A stretch of 64,000 bases of DNA, from positions 33,838,497 to 33,902,496 of the forward strand of contig NC_080670.1 in assembly GCF_030247195.1 (NCBI RefSeq), in the 5' to 3' direction. The notes beneath the pieces were generated by a model. It was not told the DNA's origin, did no database searches, and was given only the letters and a program-made list of their open reading frames with translations. Source of the DNA: Topomyia yanbarensis (lineage: Eukaryota; Arthropoda; Insecta; Diptera; Culicidae). This document shows, in pieces, positions 22,863 to 62,055 of this stretch. The translations under genes were made by a program, and so were the position numbers. The number at the start of each line of letters is the position of its first letter. Within the stretch, counting starts at the first letter, position 1.

Positions 22863-23102
22863 TGGGACGCCGGGCGGTTTTCCTCGAGCCGGCAGGGGTT
22901 CCTCCAGACGATTTCGTAGTACGGCTCAGATACGGATCGGGAACACACCGCGCTGCGCGTGTGATGTTGTACTGTAGATCTCGTGTTGTTGGTTCATTCG
23001 ACAGATGTTTTGTCTCGTCTTGGAGTCGTATCAAACCATCGTTGGGGTACGGTAGGCGGAAGAGGGCACTTCTGGGAATGATAAGAGAAAAGATAGGGGC
23101 AT

Positions 23103-23801
23103 TTAAATTTGGATATTGATGGTTTTGAGGAACGTGTATATAAGGGACATGTAGAGAATATCGCGGCTTGCTAGTACATCTCGAACCGGGACATTGGGTG
23201 ATTTTCCTCGGGCCCGAAGGGAATCGAATAGTTGAGATCTGGCAGAACAGTACTCGGCGCATGCCCAGACAACATGTTCGATTTCGTGATAACCGTTGCC
23301 ACAAGCGCAGATACCGCTATCCACGAGCCCAATACGCCGGAGATGTGCGTCCAGCGTGTAGTGATTGGACATGAGCCGAGACATCACGCGAATGAAATCC
23401 CGACCCACATCCATCCCTCTGAACCAAGGTTTCGTCGATACCTTAGGGATTATCGAATGTAGCCACCTTCCCAGTTCACCATTGCTCCATGATGTTTGCC
23501 AACTTTCGAGGGTTCTCTGATGAGTAATACTGAAAAATTCGCTGAAGCTAATTGGTCTTTCATATATGTCACCTTGCAAAGCGCCCGACTTAGCTAAAGA
23601 GTCCGCTTCTTCATTACCTGGAATGGAGCAATGCGAGGGAACCCAAACTAAGGTAATCTTGTACGATCTTGCAGACAAAGCACGCAGGCGCTCCCAGATT
23701 TTCCCCAGAAAATATGGAATGTGCTTTCTAGGTTTCATTGAACGGAGAGCCTCGATTGAGCTGAGGCTATCCGAGACAATAAAGTAATGATCGGTGGGCA
23801 A
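23103..23801 (-). pseudogene. LINE-encoded RNase H domain and C-terminal region
   Basis: Continuous 232-residue frame truncated at its N terminus by the insertion. It has VSDSLSSIEAL (third acidic position), VWVPSHCSIPGNEEADSLAK (His and last Asp of RNase HI) and then a Cys/His pattern GICACGNGYHEIEHVVWACA, typical after RNase H in I, Loa, Outcast and R1-type elements. The first two catalytic acidic residues and the whole RT are missing because of 5' truncation. The intact frame suggests a fairly recent insertion. The exact clade is not determined. Confidence 0.85.
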
Positions 23802-24341
23802 AGTATCAATGATCCCATTTTTTGATACTATTGATTATCTTCAAGCAATAGCAGCAAATCTGGGCTCGCAATAAAGATGATTTTTTTAATTAAGTTTTCT
23901 AATCCCTATGACGGTAAATACGAATAAAATCATTGAATATAATTTATTTTGTTTTAATTTGCACACAAACTATTGAAAGAAACAGAACCAGAACAAATGC
24001 TTAGTTTACTGAATTTATTTACACAAGGATTTTAAAAGTAAAATTTGCTTTGAGTAAGTTGTCATAAATTGTGGAAATATGAAATTAGGAATTTGCAAAC
24101 TTTCGCATTAAAGAACAGCTCATAATTAAAAGAAGGATGAATTTTCAGTAAAGTATGTCATTTATCTTTCAATAATTAGGATAAGTACAGACTAGATAGT
24201 TCGGTATAAATCATTGATGATTTTCCCTTCTTTTAAACATGAGCTGTTCTTAAATAGAAAGATTGTCAAAATTTCTATTTAAAATTTACATAAATAGAAT
24301 GAAATCCTTAAATGCTAGCTTGTCGTTAATCCAATGTTCAC

Positions 24342-24590
24342 TTTGCCAAATACAAAAATATACCAAATAGAATTATGCCAAATGGTGTTATGCCAAATGG
24401 CGTTATGCCAAATGGCGTTATGCCAAATGGTCTTTATGCCAAATGGTCTTTATGCCAAATTGCCATTATGCCAAGTCACCTTTATGCCAACTGACTATTA
24501 TGCCAAATAACCATTATGCCAAATAACCATTATGCCATATGACATTATGCCAAATGGCATTATGCCATATCACATTATGCCAAATGGGGT
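24342..24590 (-). repeat. Right subterminal array of CATTATGCCAAAT units
   Basis: About 15 copies in reverse orientation relative to the left array at 20409-20670, closing the foldback structure. Confidence 0.95.
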
Positions 24591-25080
24591 AGAGCCGATG
24601 GAGCTAACAGGGTATATTTTCAATTCTTTCGCTATTTTGAATTGATTCCGTAGCATGCTAATCTTCGGTGAAAAGCACAATATTCGAAAGCGAACGCTCA
24701 TCGTGAACAGCGATGACATTTATATTCACCACTCCGCATCAATTCCGTCCATCACTGCGTTTACACTCCCGGTGAACAAGTGAAATATCCACCGTGTACA
24801 TATTTCACCGTGGAATTTTCAAAATGATCGGGGAATATGAATATTATTGCATTGATTAAATTATATCGAATAATTGTACATGGAATCGCTAAGTATATTA
24901 GTGTACTATCGTTTACTTCCAGTTTCACCTATTTCTATGTACTAATAAGCATCGAGTTCACGTTCATTTTCACCGAGGGTATAAATAGACCTTCAGCAAT
25001 ACAAGATGCCGAAAAATCGGCAATTTGAACTGAACCTGATTGACAGATTCGCTTTGTTGAAAATTCAGTCATTCAAATTG

Positions 25081-25494
25081 ACATACTTCATTCAAATACT
25101 CAACGAAGCCAATCCCAAATTAACAAGAGTTTGATTAACAATTAACGTTCGTCGATGACATGAATGATTTTCATTGTATCGAGGATCCCATATTATTTCG
25201 TACTACCAACCAACCAAGCAAGAAGGTGATATAAAACGAAGTAAAACGGACAATGGTCCCTAGATAGTTCATTGTAATGACTTCCGAGATCTTTTACGAT
25301 GAGTTGACGATCTGACAATATTTCTTCGCCGTTGCTAAGAAGGTTCTAACAAAAGAATCAGAATTTTCTTGGCTAAACCCCAATTACCACTCCCGGAACA
25401 GCCATTTAAAAACCTTACGACAACGAGGATAATTTGGATTGAATAAAAGGGCAAAAAAAATTTTTAGTTTAATTTTGTTTTTCTCGCGCAACTG
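25081..25494. other. Intergenic DNA
   Basis: Nothing recognised. Confidence 0.3.
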
Positions 25495-26261
25495 CACCCA
25501 AAACGTGCCCGGTAAGATTCGCTTACATTAATGCAATAAATACGAGCAAAAATTGCAAGCGTTCTGGTAATGTGCGAAAATTGCAAGAAGCTTCCTTGCA
25601 TGCAATGCAAGAAACAGAAAAAACGAATTTTGCCTATGTATTAGCGATGTATGTGTATTGGTGACCAATATGCGTTATAAAAAAAGACTGTTGGCATTGA
25701 AACATGAACCCCGCACAAACTGATCGCTAAGCAATACTTTATCCACCCAACCATACTACCAGATAGTAATAAGTGGATAAAAGTCATATATAAACAGTTG
25801 GATGATTTCACGATTAATGAAAAAAGTAAAACACCCACCCAGATTTGAACTCAGGCTCTTGCGCATCATAGCTCTAACTATAAGTACTGATCTGTCCTTA
25901 CACGTAACAACAGGATGTTAAAACTCGTACAATCGTCACATCCGCCATTTGATGCCGTCTTGTGCGTAATGAATAAACCACAAAACTGCGTTTGATGATG
26001 TTGGTGAGGAATGAATAAAAAGTAGACGGAAAATAAAAACTCGCCCTGCGTTGCTATACCAACCAGCATAGGCACGTGAATGTGGTGGTAATCCTTTGAC
26101 AGTGTGGTGAAGAAAAGTATGTACGTATAGAGAGAGATGAAGTGGTTTTATCTGCTTGCAACAATTGCCAGCGGCTTTCACTGCAAAATTGCAAGCGATG
26201 CAAACATTATTTGCAAGTGATTGTCGCTTGAAATTATTGCAAGAGATTTTTGTTTTGGGTG
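25495..26261. repeat. MITE-like element with CACCCAAAAC ends and ATTGCAAG subterminal words
   Basis: Ends CACCCAAAAC and GTTTTGGGTG are perfect 10-base inverted repeats. Near both ends the words TTGCAAG, TGCAAGAA and GCAAGCG recur. Inside, around 25845-25880, the minus strand has a tRNA-like AGTTCAAATCTGG (box B-like) preceded by TAGTTAGAGCT, perhaps an old SINE inserted in it. Confidence 0.5.
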
Positions 26262-26350
26262 TGTCATATTATTGGAAAAGCCATTTTGATCGTCTTTCAC
26301 ATAGGATCTGCCGTGCATGTGCAAATTAAAACCCGACTAGGGGATACTTC

Positions 26351-26506
26351 GAGGGACGCCAGGTGATATTTTGAAAAATCTGCGGCCCATTTAAAAATCT
26401 TTGTCACTGTGGAAACGTTAAAACAGAAAACTGCGCAGTTCTTGCAATCTGTGCAGCATATTGAAAATCTGTGAAACGCAGATAAATCTGTGCACCTGGT
26501 ATCCCT
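26351..26506. repeat. Short MITE with 9-bp target duplication
   Basis: Inverted ends AGGGACGCCAGGTG and CACCTGGTATCCCT enclose about 155 bp with repeated AAATCTG words. GGATACTTC flanks it exactly at 26342-26350 and 26507-26515; an 8-9 bp duplication points to a hAT-like or similar transposase. Same type as 10651-10906. Confidence 0.8.
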
Positions 26507-26781
26507 GGATACTTCCAGAATCAAGTTCACCTGTGAACTTGTATTTCGTGCCATAACTCGTTATTTGAGAATCTAAAGACCGGAATCAGGATGAAAAATA
26601 CAGAAACAGCAAACACAAACTGATAGACATAACATTCGAAAACAAGTATAACTCGTGAAAACTTGTTTCAGGGTATGAGTATGCAAAATAGTGTTTGGGA
26701 CTAGGGGAAGATCACTCTTGGAATGTATAATAAATGGGTATCCAATTTAAAACAATGTATTTCATTTCCATTTTTGCAGTG

Positions 26782-26991
26782 GCGGCTGCAGGGAGAGGGT
26801 CCTGGGGGTCCGGAGCTTCCCCGAAATTTTTTTATCTTTTTGAGAAATTTTAAAATAGTTTCAATATTAAATTCGTTCTTAATTCAAAATCATTCCAAAC
26901 CAAATTCGACTACCAAAACTGATTTTAATTAAAAATGGGTATTACATATTACGTATTGTACAATGAACATTTCAAAATCGATACTTCGGAC
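26782..26991 (+). repeat. Dispersed repeat, copy 1 of 2 (GCGGCTGCAGGGAGAGGGTCC...)
   Basis: It aligns with 57981-58219 over TCCGGAGCTTCCCCGAAATTTTT, GAGAAATTTTAAA-TAGTTTCAAT and GTATTGTACAATGA. This copy lacks the right terminal GGATCCGCCC seen at 58219. Confidence 0.75.
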
Positions 26992-27176
26992 CACGGAGAT
27001 ACTTCGGACAATAAAAGAGACTACGAAAAAAAATCCCTGATATACTAAAATCTTCGAATCCGGTCGAGATTACTCTGATTGTCGAGATGTAGACAATTAG
27101 AGTAATAGACCCGCGGATTTTTAATCCACAGAATTGAGCACTAGAAAATCTACACTCAAAGAAATTTCCACATTAC

Positions 27177-27409
27177 TCGACAAACATATGATTACGGCCT
27201 AAAAGCCAACTGTTAAAATCCACTTTGAATGGAAATTCCGGACAAACCGTTACTTGCCGAACACAGTTCACAACAGTTTATGAAAGAAAAAATATTTTTC
27301 TTTCGGTTACTATAAACATCTCTGATTGGCGCGTAACGGTTTGTCCGGAATTTGCAGTCAAAGTGGATTTTGACAGTTGGCTTTTAGGCCGTAATCATAT
27401 GTTTGTCGA
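27177..27409. repeat. Palindromic MITE with arms of about 80 bp
   Basis: TCGACAAACATATGATTACGG on the left and CCGTAATCATATGTTTGTCGA on the right are perfect complements. Pairing continues through GCCAACTGTTAAAATCCACTTTGAATGGAAATTCCGGACAAACCGTTAC with a few changes. Central 70 bp unpaired. Confidence 0.92.
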
Positions 27410-27731
27410 GATTAGATTGATTTCTAATGCCAACATTCATGTTTCACATAACTCCGATTAGTATTATTTCGCTATCTCTTAAAAACAATTAGAATAAAAC
27501 GTATTATTAAGGTGACTTTTAAAAACGCCACACAATCTGCATGAAATTCAGGTGCGAAGAATTAGACTTTCAAGATGGCGAACAATCTGAGTTCTCAGCA
27601 ATGCAGCTGATGAAATTCTTTATCCAGTGCTGTCATTATCTCCCTTTCCGATATTTTGCGAATTAGTTCGGTCTGACTTAACACAGACCATATGATATTC
27701 AATTTGATTAAGTTATCGATACCAATTGGTA

Positions 27732-28677
27732 GGGTAAGGTGGGGCAAATCCGACCTGGTAAATGGTTTTGGCTGTAAAATGCACATTTTACATCGGATCA
27801 AGTCGTTTTATATACCAAATTAAAGTTTAGACTCCTGGGCAACTTTCTGTATATAGCATTTTATTTAGATCTTCGGAATATCTTGAGATACAAGCGTTTT
27901 ACAAAAATGTTCATTTTTGCTGTTTTCAAAAATGGTGGGGTAAATCCGACCCCCTATGTTTTTGGTTGATTTAGTGCGGATATTACTCAAATTTTATGGT
28001 TTTTCAATGATGGATAAATGAATGTTGTGTTATTGAATTGTAACATGAAAAAATGGAGTTCAATATTAATCTTGGAATGCTAAAATCACGAGCAGTAGCA
28101 CGTAATGATATTCCCATTTTCATCGGAGCAATTGCTTGACGAATACTATAATCATCACGTTTTTGTGTCTTTCGTTTGTTATTAAGAACCATTTTGCATA
28201 AAAATAATAAATAATAACAATAAAAATATATTTCAATTTGATAAATAAAAATTTTCTTAGCAAAAAAGCGGTCGGATTTACCCCAATATTTTGAGGTCGG
28301 ATTTGCCCCACCGCGTCATTTTTCATTACGATGCAATTAAAAAATATATGAAAAAGGTTGAACTAAATTCATCTATGCACTTTGTAGGACTTAAATCAAA
28401 GATTTTAAATCCACTTACATTTATTATGTAATCACTTTAAGAATCAGAAATATCCTGTAGTCAATGATGCACAAAAGTCAAATCAAAAATTGTAAAAACA
28501 CACTTTTTGTCGTATGAGCATCTTAATGTAGACTAATAAAATGCTGTCATACCATCATTATGATTATTTTCGATGCTCTACACGACAACATTGATATTAG
28601 TTCGCGTAGTGCTTCTAATTTTCGGTAACAGAGGGGGGTCGGGTTTACCCAACGGTCGGATTTGCCCCACCTTACCC
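27732..28677 (-). mobile_element. pogo-like DNA transposon, internal-deletion derivative
   Basis: Near-perfect inverted ends GGGTAAGGTGGGGCAAATCC and GGATTTGCCCCACCTTACCC, with TA at 27730-27731 and 28678-28679. The phrase GTGGGGTAAATCCGAC or its complement recurs at 27933, 28268 and 28292, giving subterminal binding-site-like repeats. The minus strand encodes the start of a pogo/CENP-B-type transposase, annotated separately. Confidence 0.85.
28061..28192 (-). pseudogene. N-terminal piece of a pogo-type transposase (psq helix-turn-helix)
   Basis: ATG at 28192, then VLNNKRKTQKRDDYSIRQAI and ISLRATARDFSIPR. The pattern (NYKRKT ... at the start, a helix, then R-A-A-x-x-F-x-IPR-TL) is that of the psq-type helix-turn-helix of pogo and CENP-B-related transposases. 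The catalytic DDE part is absent, so the copy cannot encode a transposase. Confidence 0.75.
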
Positions 28678-28679
28678 TA

Positions 28680-30500
28680 TACGGCTAAACAAATACGGAC
28701 AACCCCCAGGACGTGCCTGATTGCTACATGCTGTCAAGCCCAGCACGTACAAGAATATAAGTCCAAGAATATCTGGAAAGAGGCCGCTAACATCAGCACG
28801 CACCAATGTATAATGTGCAACCCGTCAACAGAAATGTCCGCATTTTATTCCAATCACGAGACGGCTGAAACTGTTACACAACTGACAGCACACATCGCTT
28901 TGCGGTGGTCGATTTTTTAGCATATCGGCTGCTCGGTAGCCACCAGAACCGTAAATTCGCGGTCAATTGCGCAAACGCGGCCAGTGACGCCTCTGCCTCA
29001 TTGGCTTTGCGGTCAACGTTGTTTGGAAATGAACAGTTAGCCGTTGTTGATTGTTTGTTTGATCCGCCATTCGGAACCGAAAGCATTCTTTTTTGTTTCT
29101 TCACTTTAACTCTTCGTGCTGAAGTTCCGTGGTTGGTGAATCGGATAAATCGAAATGAAGTGGCACCGAATTTCACTTGCCATCTAAGTAACCTGAATTC
29201 TTTCGTCACGCCTGTTCGCTATACGGTCGTTTATTGTAGAAAGGGTGAGAAAATCATTTTCTCGTTAAGTCACCACGCATACCAAACTACCGGGAAGCAG
29301 CGCAGTATGCTAAAAGTTCAAAAAATTATTCCTATCCAGCTCTGATCGCATTGTGCAACATAACCATGTAGAGCTAGCTACAACCATTTATCTTTCGCTT
29401 TTCCAATAATCCCATTGCGCGCTTCAGCTCTGCTATGGGATCCACACCTTTCTCCGTCAACGTTGAGGTAGCTTCGCTTAGTCAGCCACTAAGCTACCTA
29501 CCTACATACGATAGGCACGAAAGTGTTAAGATTCAGGTTATGACAGAGCCGCCACATTGACGAAACGATGGACAAGGCGGAAAATGGAAGAGCAACATCG
29601 GCGCCGTTTTGAGGTACTCGGAGGGTTTGCACACCCCGTTCGCGATCGCAGCTTTACTTTGGCCAAAATCTCTGCCCCCACTCTAGTCTCGCGCGGTCGT
29701 TTACGTTTTGTGGGTAGTTTGGGATGTCTGGCATGGGATGGAGAATCGACTGGAGACCGTGCTATTGGTCGAGAGAAATTGTACGCACGAGGGGATGCTA
29801 CGGGGTGCTATGGTTTAACGTGGGATGCCACATTCTTCTGGAGGCTTGTTTTTATTGGACTCCTTGCTACTGGAATGGTTGGTTTGCATCTGTGGGGGTA
29901 TTTTTCTTCGCTTGTATGGGGACTTGATTTTAAGAGTCAGGAATCTATCAATGCATTTGATTCACTCCTTGGCGTAAGTCGAAGTTTGGCTTAGTGAAAG
30001 AGAATTTAATTTTTTGATGACTACACATGCCTTTCCGAAAACAATTGCATTCTGGAATGAGAAAAAACTCATAAAGCATATAAATAAATCAAACGATCTT
30101 ATTTGACTTCGTAACGAACTAAGGATCATAATCGAAACACGAATAACTTATACGTTTCTTTCCTTTCTTCCAATTTCTGACTCGGTAGGTACCTGTTTTG
30201 CTTGCATCGAAGACCGATCCAACTTGGTCGGTGTTGACGTGCTGCAAGTGTTTGGTTTGAATTTTTAATGAGAACCAGCGAAGGAGAGGACAAAACAGTG
30301 AGCTGCAACTCAATGGAGTTGAAAAACAACTGTAAAAAGAAATATTTGCACTTACACACCAATATCCGCCGTGTATGGACCTGTAACAGCGGCAGAGCGA
30401 GTGGTGAGTTTTTGCTGTGCTGCTTGCGCGTAGAGCGAAGATCGGTGGTGAATTTTTTCAGCTTATTAGCAACCGTCTTGAAATGTGCGTGACGTGATCG
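28680..30500. other. Region upstream of the claudin-like gene, no gene assigned
   Basis: It has overlapping open frames on both strands at 28874-29345 (111 residues on -, 146 on +) and one at 29557-29994 (+, 145 residues), all GC-richer than the surroundings but without a motif I know. They may mark old repeats or untranslated exons. A short inverted repeat (GGTAGCTTCGCTTAGT ... ACTAAGCTACC) lies near 29467-29500. Confidence 0.35.
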
Positions 30501-31174
30501 CTACTCTGTCGAATGTATTGGTAATCGTTAATGCACCGATCCAAGAGGGTTCTGCCTGATCCCATGCCGAGCCGTGTGTTTAGTCGAGCCTTACTCATCG
30601 GATATGTCGGACTGAAACCCACGGCGTGTGCGTCGAAAAGTTTAGCAAGAAAGAGATCAAGAGAGTAAGAAAGAGAGAAAAAGAAGATCTTGCCGATAGA
30701 GTGATTCGAGCGGGTGTGCTAACGAGAAACTGTGGGTGGAAACGAGATTACGGTGTGTTCCGAATTCCGTCACCGTTGTATCAGCTTAGTGGTGTGATCA
30801 AACATTCAGCTGAAATTCATTGAGTTCGATAGCTTTGAGCCTTAGCGTTGCATTAAGGGAATGTTAGCAACTCATACCGAAAGTTAGCGAATATTTCGAG
30901 TCCTGTGCAAAAGGACCACTACTTGAACGTGTGAGTGTGTGTGTTCGTTTGTTTGTCTGGTTTGGTGAAGATTCGAATCCGGTTCAACGAGCTGCTGAAG
31001 AATTCGCGATCAATGATCACCAGTGAGCGTTTCAGAATAACCTAGTGAACGAAGGCAGCTTCCCAGTAGTGTGGAAGATCTGCGCCGAACGCAAGCTGAC
31101 AAGCTAGCGCTGTGCGTGTGTAGTTGTAGAGAAAGTACCCTAGAAAACCCGAAGTAAGCAACCCCTGAGTCAAG
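30500..31174 (+). promoter_or_regulatory. Probable 5' UTR and promoter-proximal DNA of the claudin-like gene
   Basis: The sequence is GC-richer, lacks MITE structures and leads without a break into the start codon at 31175 in GTCAAGATGCC context. A donor-like GAGTG|GTGAGT at about 30398-30409 could end an untranslated first exon. No TATA box can be assigned with confidence. Confidence 0.4.
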
Positions 31175-59209
<28,035 letters not shown>

Positions 59210-59224
59210 CCTTGTTTTTGATCC

Positions 59225-59230
59225 AATAAA
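59225..59230 (+). promoter_or_regulatory. Poly(A) signal AATAAA after claudin-like exon 3
   Basis: Exact AATAAA starting 16 bases past the TGA at 59207-59209, supporting exon 3 as a 3'-terminal exon. Confidence 0.6.
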
Positions 59231-61832
59231 TGAATGCATTTCCAAATTGCATTATAGCTTCATCGTAGGTCAGAGAAAAACATGGCTTCCGCTGTGTGGC
59301 GAATTCGAGGAGCAGCAGCTGTCAAAATGGGTTCACCACAAATTTCATAACGAACAGTAATGCAATTAGTTTGGTCGGTTGATGCGAACAATTTGTGGTA
59401 CGCGGGGAGGAATCTCGGCAGCCTCGAGTTGCTTGAAACCAGTTCCAATTAGCCAAATAGGTGTAAATTTAAAAACCGCCCGTTTACATGCGGTTCGGTT
59501 CGACTCCAAAACACATCATACGCTGTCGTTTTCCCTTTCGCGTGCAGCTTGGTAAAGCAATTAAATGCCGCTACCGACGCTTCGCGAGGATATCTGTCAG
59601 TTTGGGAAATCAAAACGATTGCAGCTAGTAGAAGTGCAGTCGCGTCGAGACACGTCTAGTATTCGGCCGTTTACCAGATTCGCACCGATACCGCGCGTTA
59701 TTTGCAGTTTTTTCGTCTACTGTAAATGAACTTGAAGCGGAGAAATTTTCCATAAAAAACGCATCACCGAGTGGGAGCCGCACCTATCGACGGCTCATGC
59801 ATGGGAATGATAGCTTTTCGAAATTAAATGCAGCTTTATTCACGGTCTACCTAGCACATCTAGCGGGCAGCCTAATGCGTTTTTGACGTTTGATGAAAAA
59901 TTCACCACCATGGTTCATGTTTCGCAGAAGAATTCCGAAGATTTTTATTAGGTTGAGATATATTTATAAGGAGGCAATAATAGTTACATTGAACCTTATA
60001 AATGCCATTTGGAAATTGTTGTTAGGTCGAAACCACTTTTGACAATATATGGCGATTGAACTGCTAAAGCTTTGTTAGTTGTCTGTGGCTAAATCACGGG
60101 CGATCATTTGGAAACACATATATGATCCAATCATATACGTGCTATAAAACCGGTTTCAGCTACCTGCGCGTTCATTTCAACTAAGAACAATCAACTGACG
60201 AAATGTGAGATGAAACGGATTTTGTCGACGTCCAAAAATCAGGAAGCAAATAAATAAAATTCTCAGTAACTGCCAACTGAATGGGTCGTAAATTTATTTG
60301 AATCTGTATGCGTATGTTTCAGTCAACACAAGTATGAAGCGGGGAAGGAAGATGGGAAATTATTTGCAGTTTATTGGTTCGATTTGGTATACTAGATTCC
60401 AATTTTATTTGACGTTCCCACAGAACCAAGTATGTCCGGCAGGTGCTAAGTTTTTCTCGGAAACATGTAAAATTCCTTCTCAATTAAAATAGCTCTTGAC
60501 GATTAGGCGAATCAGTGTGTGTAATATGTTTACCAAATTCATCTATATTCACCACAACTCAGTAGGCCCTGCGGGCTGATTACGTCAACAGTCTCATTAG
60601 CCAAGGAGAAAGTAGCAAAGCCCATTTTAAGAAAAATCGAAAAAGGACGATAAAATTGCGTCGATTACGAAAGAGACCTATCCTGAAGCCGTCACCCAGC
60701 ACGTAGCGGGTACCAACAAAACGTCGTTGACTTTGATTGATGGATTGTTTTTTTTTGTTGTTCACACTCACCAAACGGTTCAAAACCGGATTCGCTGTGC
60801 GTGCTGTTCGTTGTTTACTGGCGGTAATGTTTAGATACAGGTTGCCGTGAATGCCTGTGCAAGAAGAAAAAGTTTTTTAATATCTGCCTTGTTTTGGTAA
60901 ATAATAATGGTCCAACAATAATAACTAGCTCAGCTCAGATTGTGGTGAAGCATTTTAATTAGTTAGTCCAGATGATAGCACACGAAATTTGCCATACACT
61001 TGTTTTAGAGGGAATGCTAAATATATTCATACCCACCAGTTTAAAGACTGACAATCATCGCCAACTTTACGCTTAGATGCAAACTTTGAAAACTATTGCG
61101 ACCGGACACGCTTTGAAATTTTGCATCATCTTGCGTGATGCATACTGTACAGCTACAAGATTAGTCTCGAAAGGGGTGGGTCCATGATGCTCGAAGCTTT
61201 CCGTCATTTGCGTATGCGCAGCGCATCGCATACCGAAATTCACCACTATCGCCGGGTGCAACACGGAAAACAAAGCCTCGTTAAAGATTGCTTGGATGGG
61301 GCAGGGAGGGGTGTCTGCAGTACTACAGATGCGCATGATAATGCGTACGCAAAGCAAGCCATTACTGGAAACTACCGCGTCAAAATAGATCAACAAAGTG
61401 GTGGGAAACGATAAAATGTGCTGAATGGAGAGATGTACCGACCTGAGTACCGACAGCTCTTCGTGTTTTTATTGCGGAATTGATCGCTGTTTGTTTTTTT
61501 TCTACAGACTCAACACGATGTTCGAGTGCAGATCTCAATACAAAATGTTGCATTTGTGGAGCGAACATCTGTAACACTGCCGATTTATCAAATTCAGTCG
61601 CATTTAATAATTGAATAGTACGGTGATTAATGCATTACTAACCTCTACTCGCAATCTAATGCTTGATGTCGGCCGTCAGATGTCACGAGAGTGCAATGAT
61701 GATGTTTTTATTTTCATCTGTTAAAACGCATCTAAAATCTAATTAAAAGTCATTTCTCCTAAAGAAAAGTACTTTGTTGAAGAAAATATGTTTACTACCT
61801 CAGAAAAATATATAAAGAAAAAAAATTCTTTA
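59231..61832. other. Downstream DNA, nothing assigned
   Basis: 59500-59800 is GC-richer and contains TGTCAGTTTGG, an initiator-like sequence; it may be the promoter or leader of a following gene. No coding exon could be supported. Confidence 0.3.
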
Positions 61833-62055
61833 GTGGCTGAGTTCGACTGAATTGACAGCGGTCCTCTACCCAGTCAAACCATTCTGCAACTGGCTCGGAC
61901 CTCTGACCGGATTCAATATGGATTCCAGCTCAACAGCATCAACCGATTGAGTCGGAATCGGTTGTCCTTTGAGCCAGATTCCATAATGAATCCATTCAGG
62001 ATTTCGAACTGGTTCCGGAATGGATTTGGCGGATAGTTGGGATAAGTTGGTGTGT
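61833..62055 (+). repeat. Dispersed repeat, copy 2 of 2 (GGCTGAGTTCGAC...)
   Basis: Aligns with 12771-12988 in the same orientation from GTGGCTGAGTTCGACTGAAT to GGCGGATAGTTGGGATAAG. Confidence 0.8.

Larger units (their letters stand above)
22037..23819 (-). mobile_element. 5'-truncated non-LTR retrotransposon inserted in the MULE
   Basis: The insert is bounded by a perfect 13-base direct repeat TTTTGATACTATT (22024-22036 and 23820-23832). On the minus strand it ends in a short A-run (the T-run at 22037-22043), the 3' end, and is truncated at 23819 within the RNase H region. Order on the minus strand: RNase H domain and C-terminal tail, then a 3' UTR of about 1 kb with a 203-bp tandem duplication. 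This is the form left by target-primed reverse transcription. Confidence 0.93.
20715..23874 (+). pseudogene. MULE transposase gene, broken and interrupted
   Basis: Three coding pieces in order. Around 20800-21100 the frame reads YYRGEHYTFPLVFATMTSKS, SLYRAVLSKLIEIADEI and VILTDLERLLSMRLP, which fits the MULE catalytic core (pattern PLVFALM...ITDFE); here the segment reads TDLER. About 21760-22036 gives the C-terminal region (WSRLVGRSTGLMHIIEELKL, then a KKRRTKDQIIDAKL segment), as in MULE proteins that end with an FIEELKKEQ helix and a basic stretch. The third piece, 23833-23874, restores the tail after the LINE is removed: codon ATT ending at 22036 is followed in frame by GATTATCTTCAAGCAATAGC and stop TAA at 23872. 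Frame loss between 21100 and 21740, caused by another repeat, makes this a pseudogene. Confidence 0.75.
20399..24596 (+). mobile_element. Foldback-like Mutator (MULE) transposon, non-autonomous, with nested LINE
   Basis: The 4198-bp element starts GGCTCTATCCCATTTGGC and ends with the complement GCCAAATGGGGTAGAGCC. The 8-base direct repeat GATGGAGC flanks it exactly at 20391-20398 and 24597-24604. Behind the tips, both arms are arrays of a 13-15 base unit (core ATTTGGCATAATG) in opposite orientation, about 17 copies on the left and 15 on the right. The centre carries fragments of a MULE transposase. Arms of short tandem repeats with a MULE gene inside parallel the Drosophila FB-NOF elements, although NOF is larger. 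Removing the 1.8 kb nested LINE leaves an element of about 2.4 kb. The 8-bp duplication fits the 8-9 bp reported for the superfamily. Confidence 0.88.
19800..25080. repeat. Inverted arms of an older element surrounding the MULE
   Basis: At 19800-19883 the sequence ACTGAATTTTCA ... CTATTTAGACTCTCGGTGAAAATGAATGTGAAC reappears in reverse complement at about 24957-25075 (GTTCACGTTCATTTTCACCGAGGGTATAAATAG ... TGAAAATTCAGTC). This suggests that the MULE at 20399 landed inside an older palindromic element. Outer boundaries are approximate. Confidence 0.5.

Noticed and set aside
25845..25920. Minus-strand tRNA-like sequence
   Set aside because: It does not fold into a convincing cloverleaf by eye and lies inside a MITE-like element.
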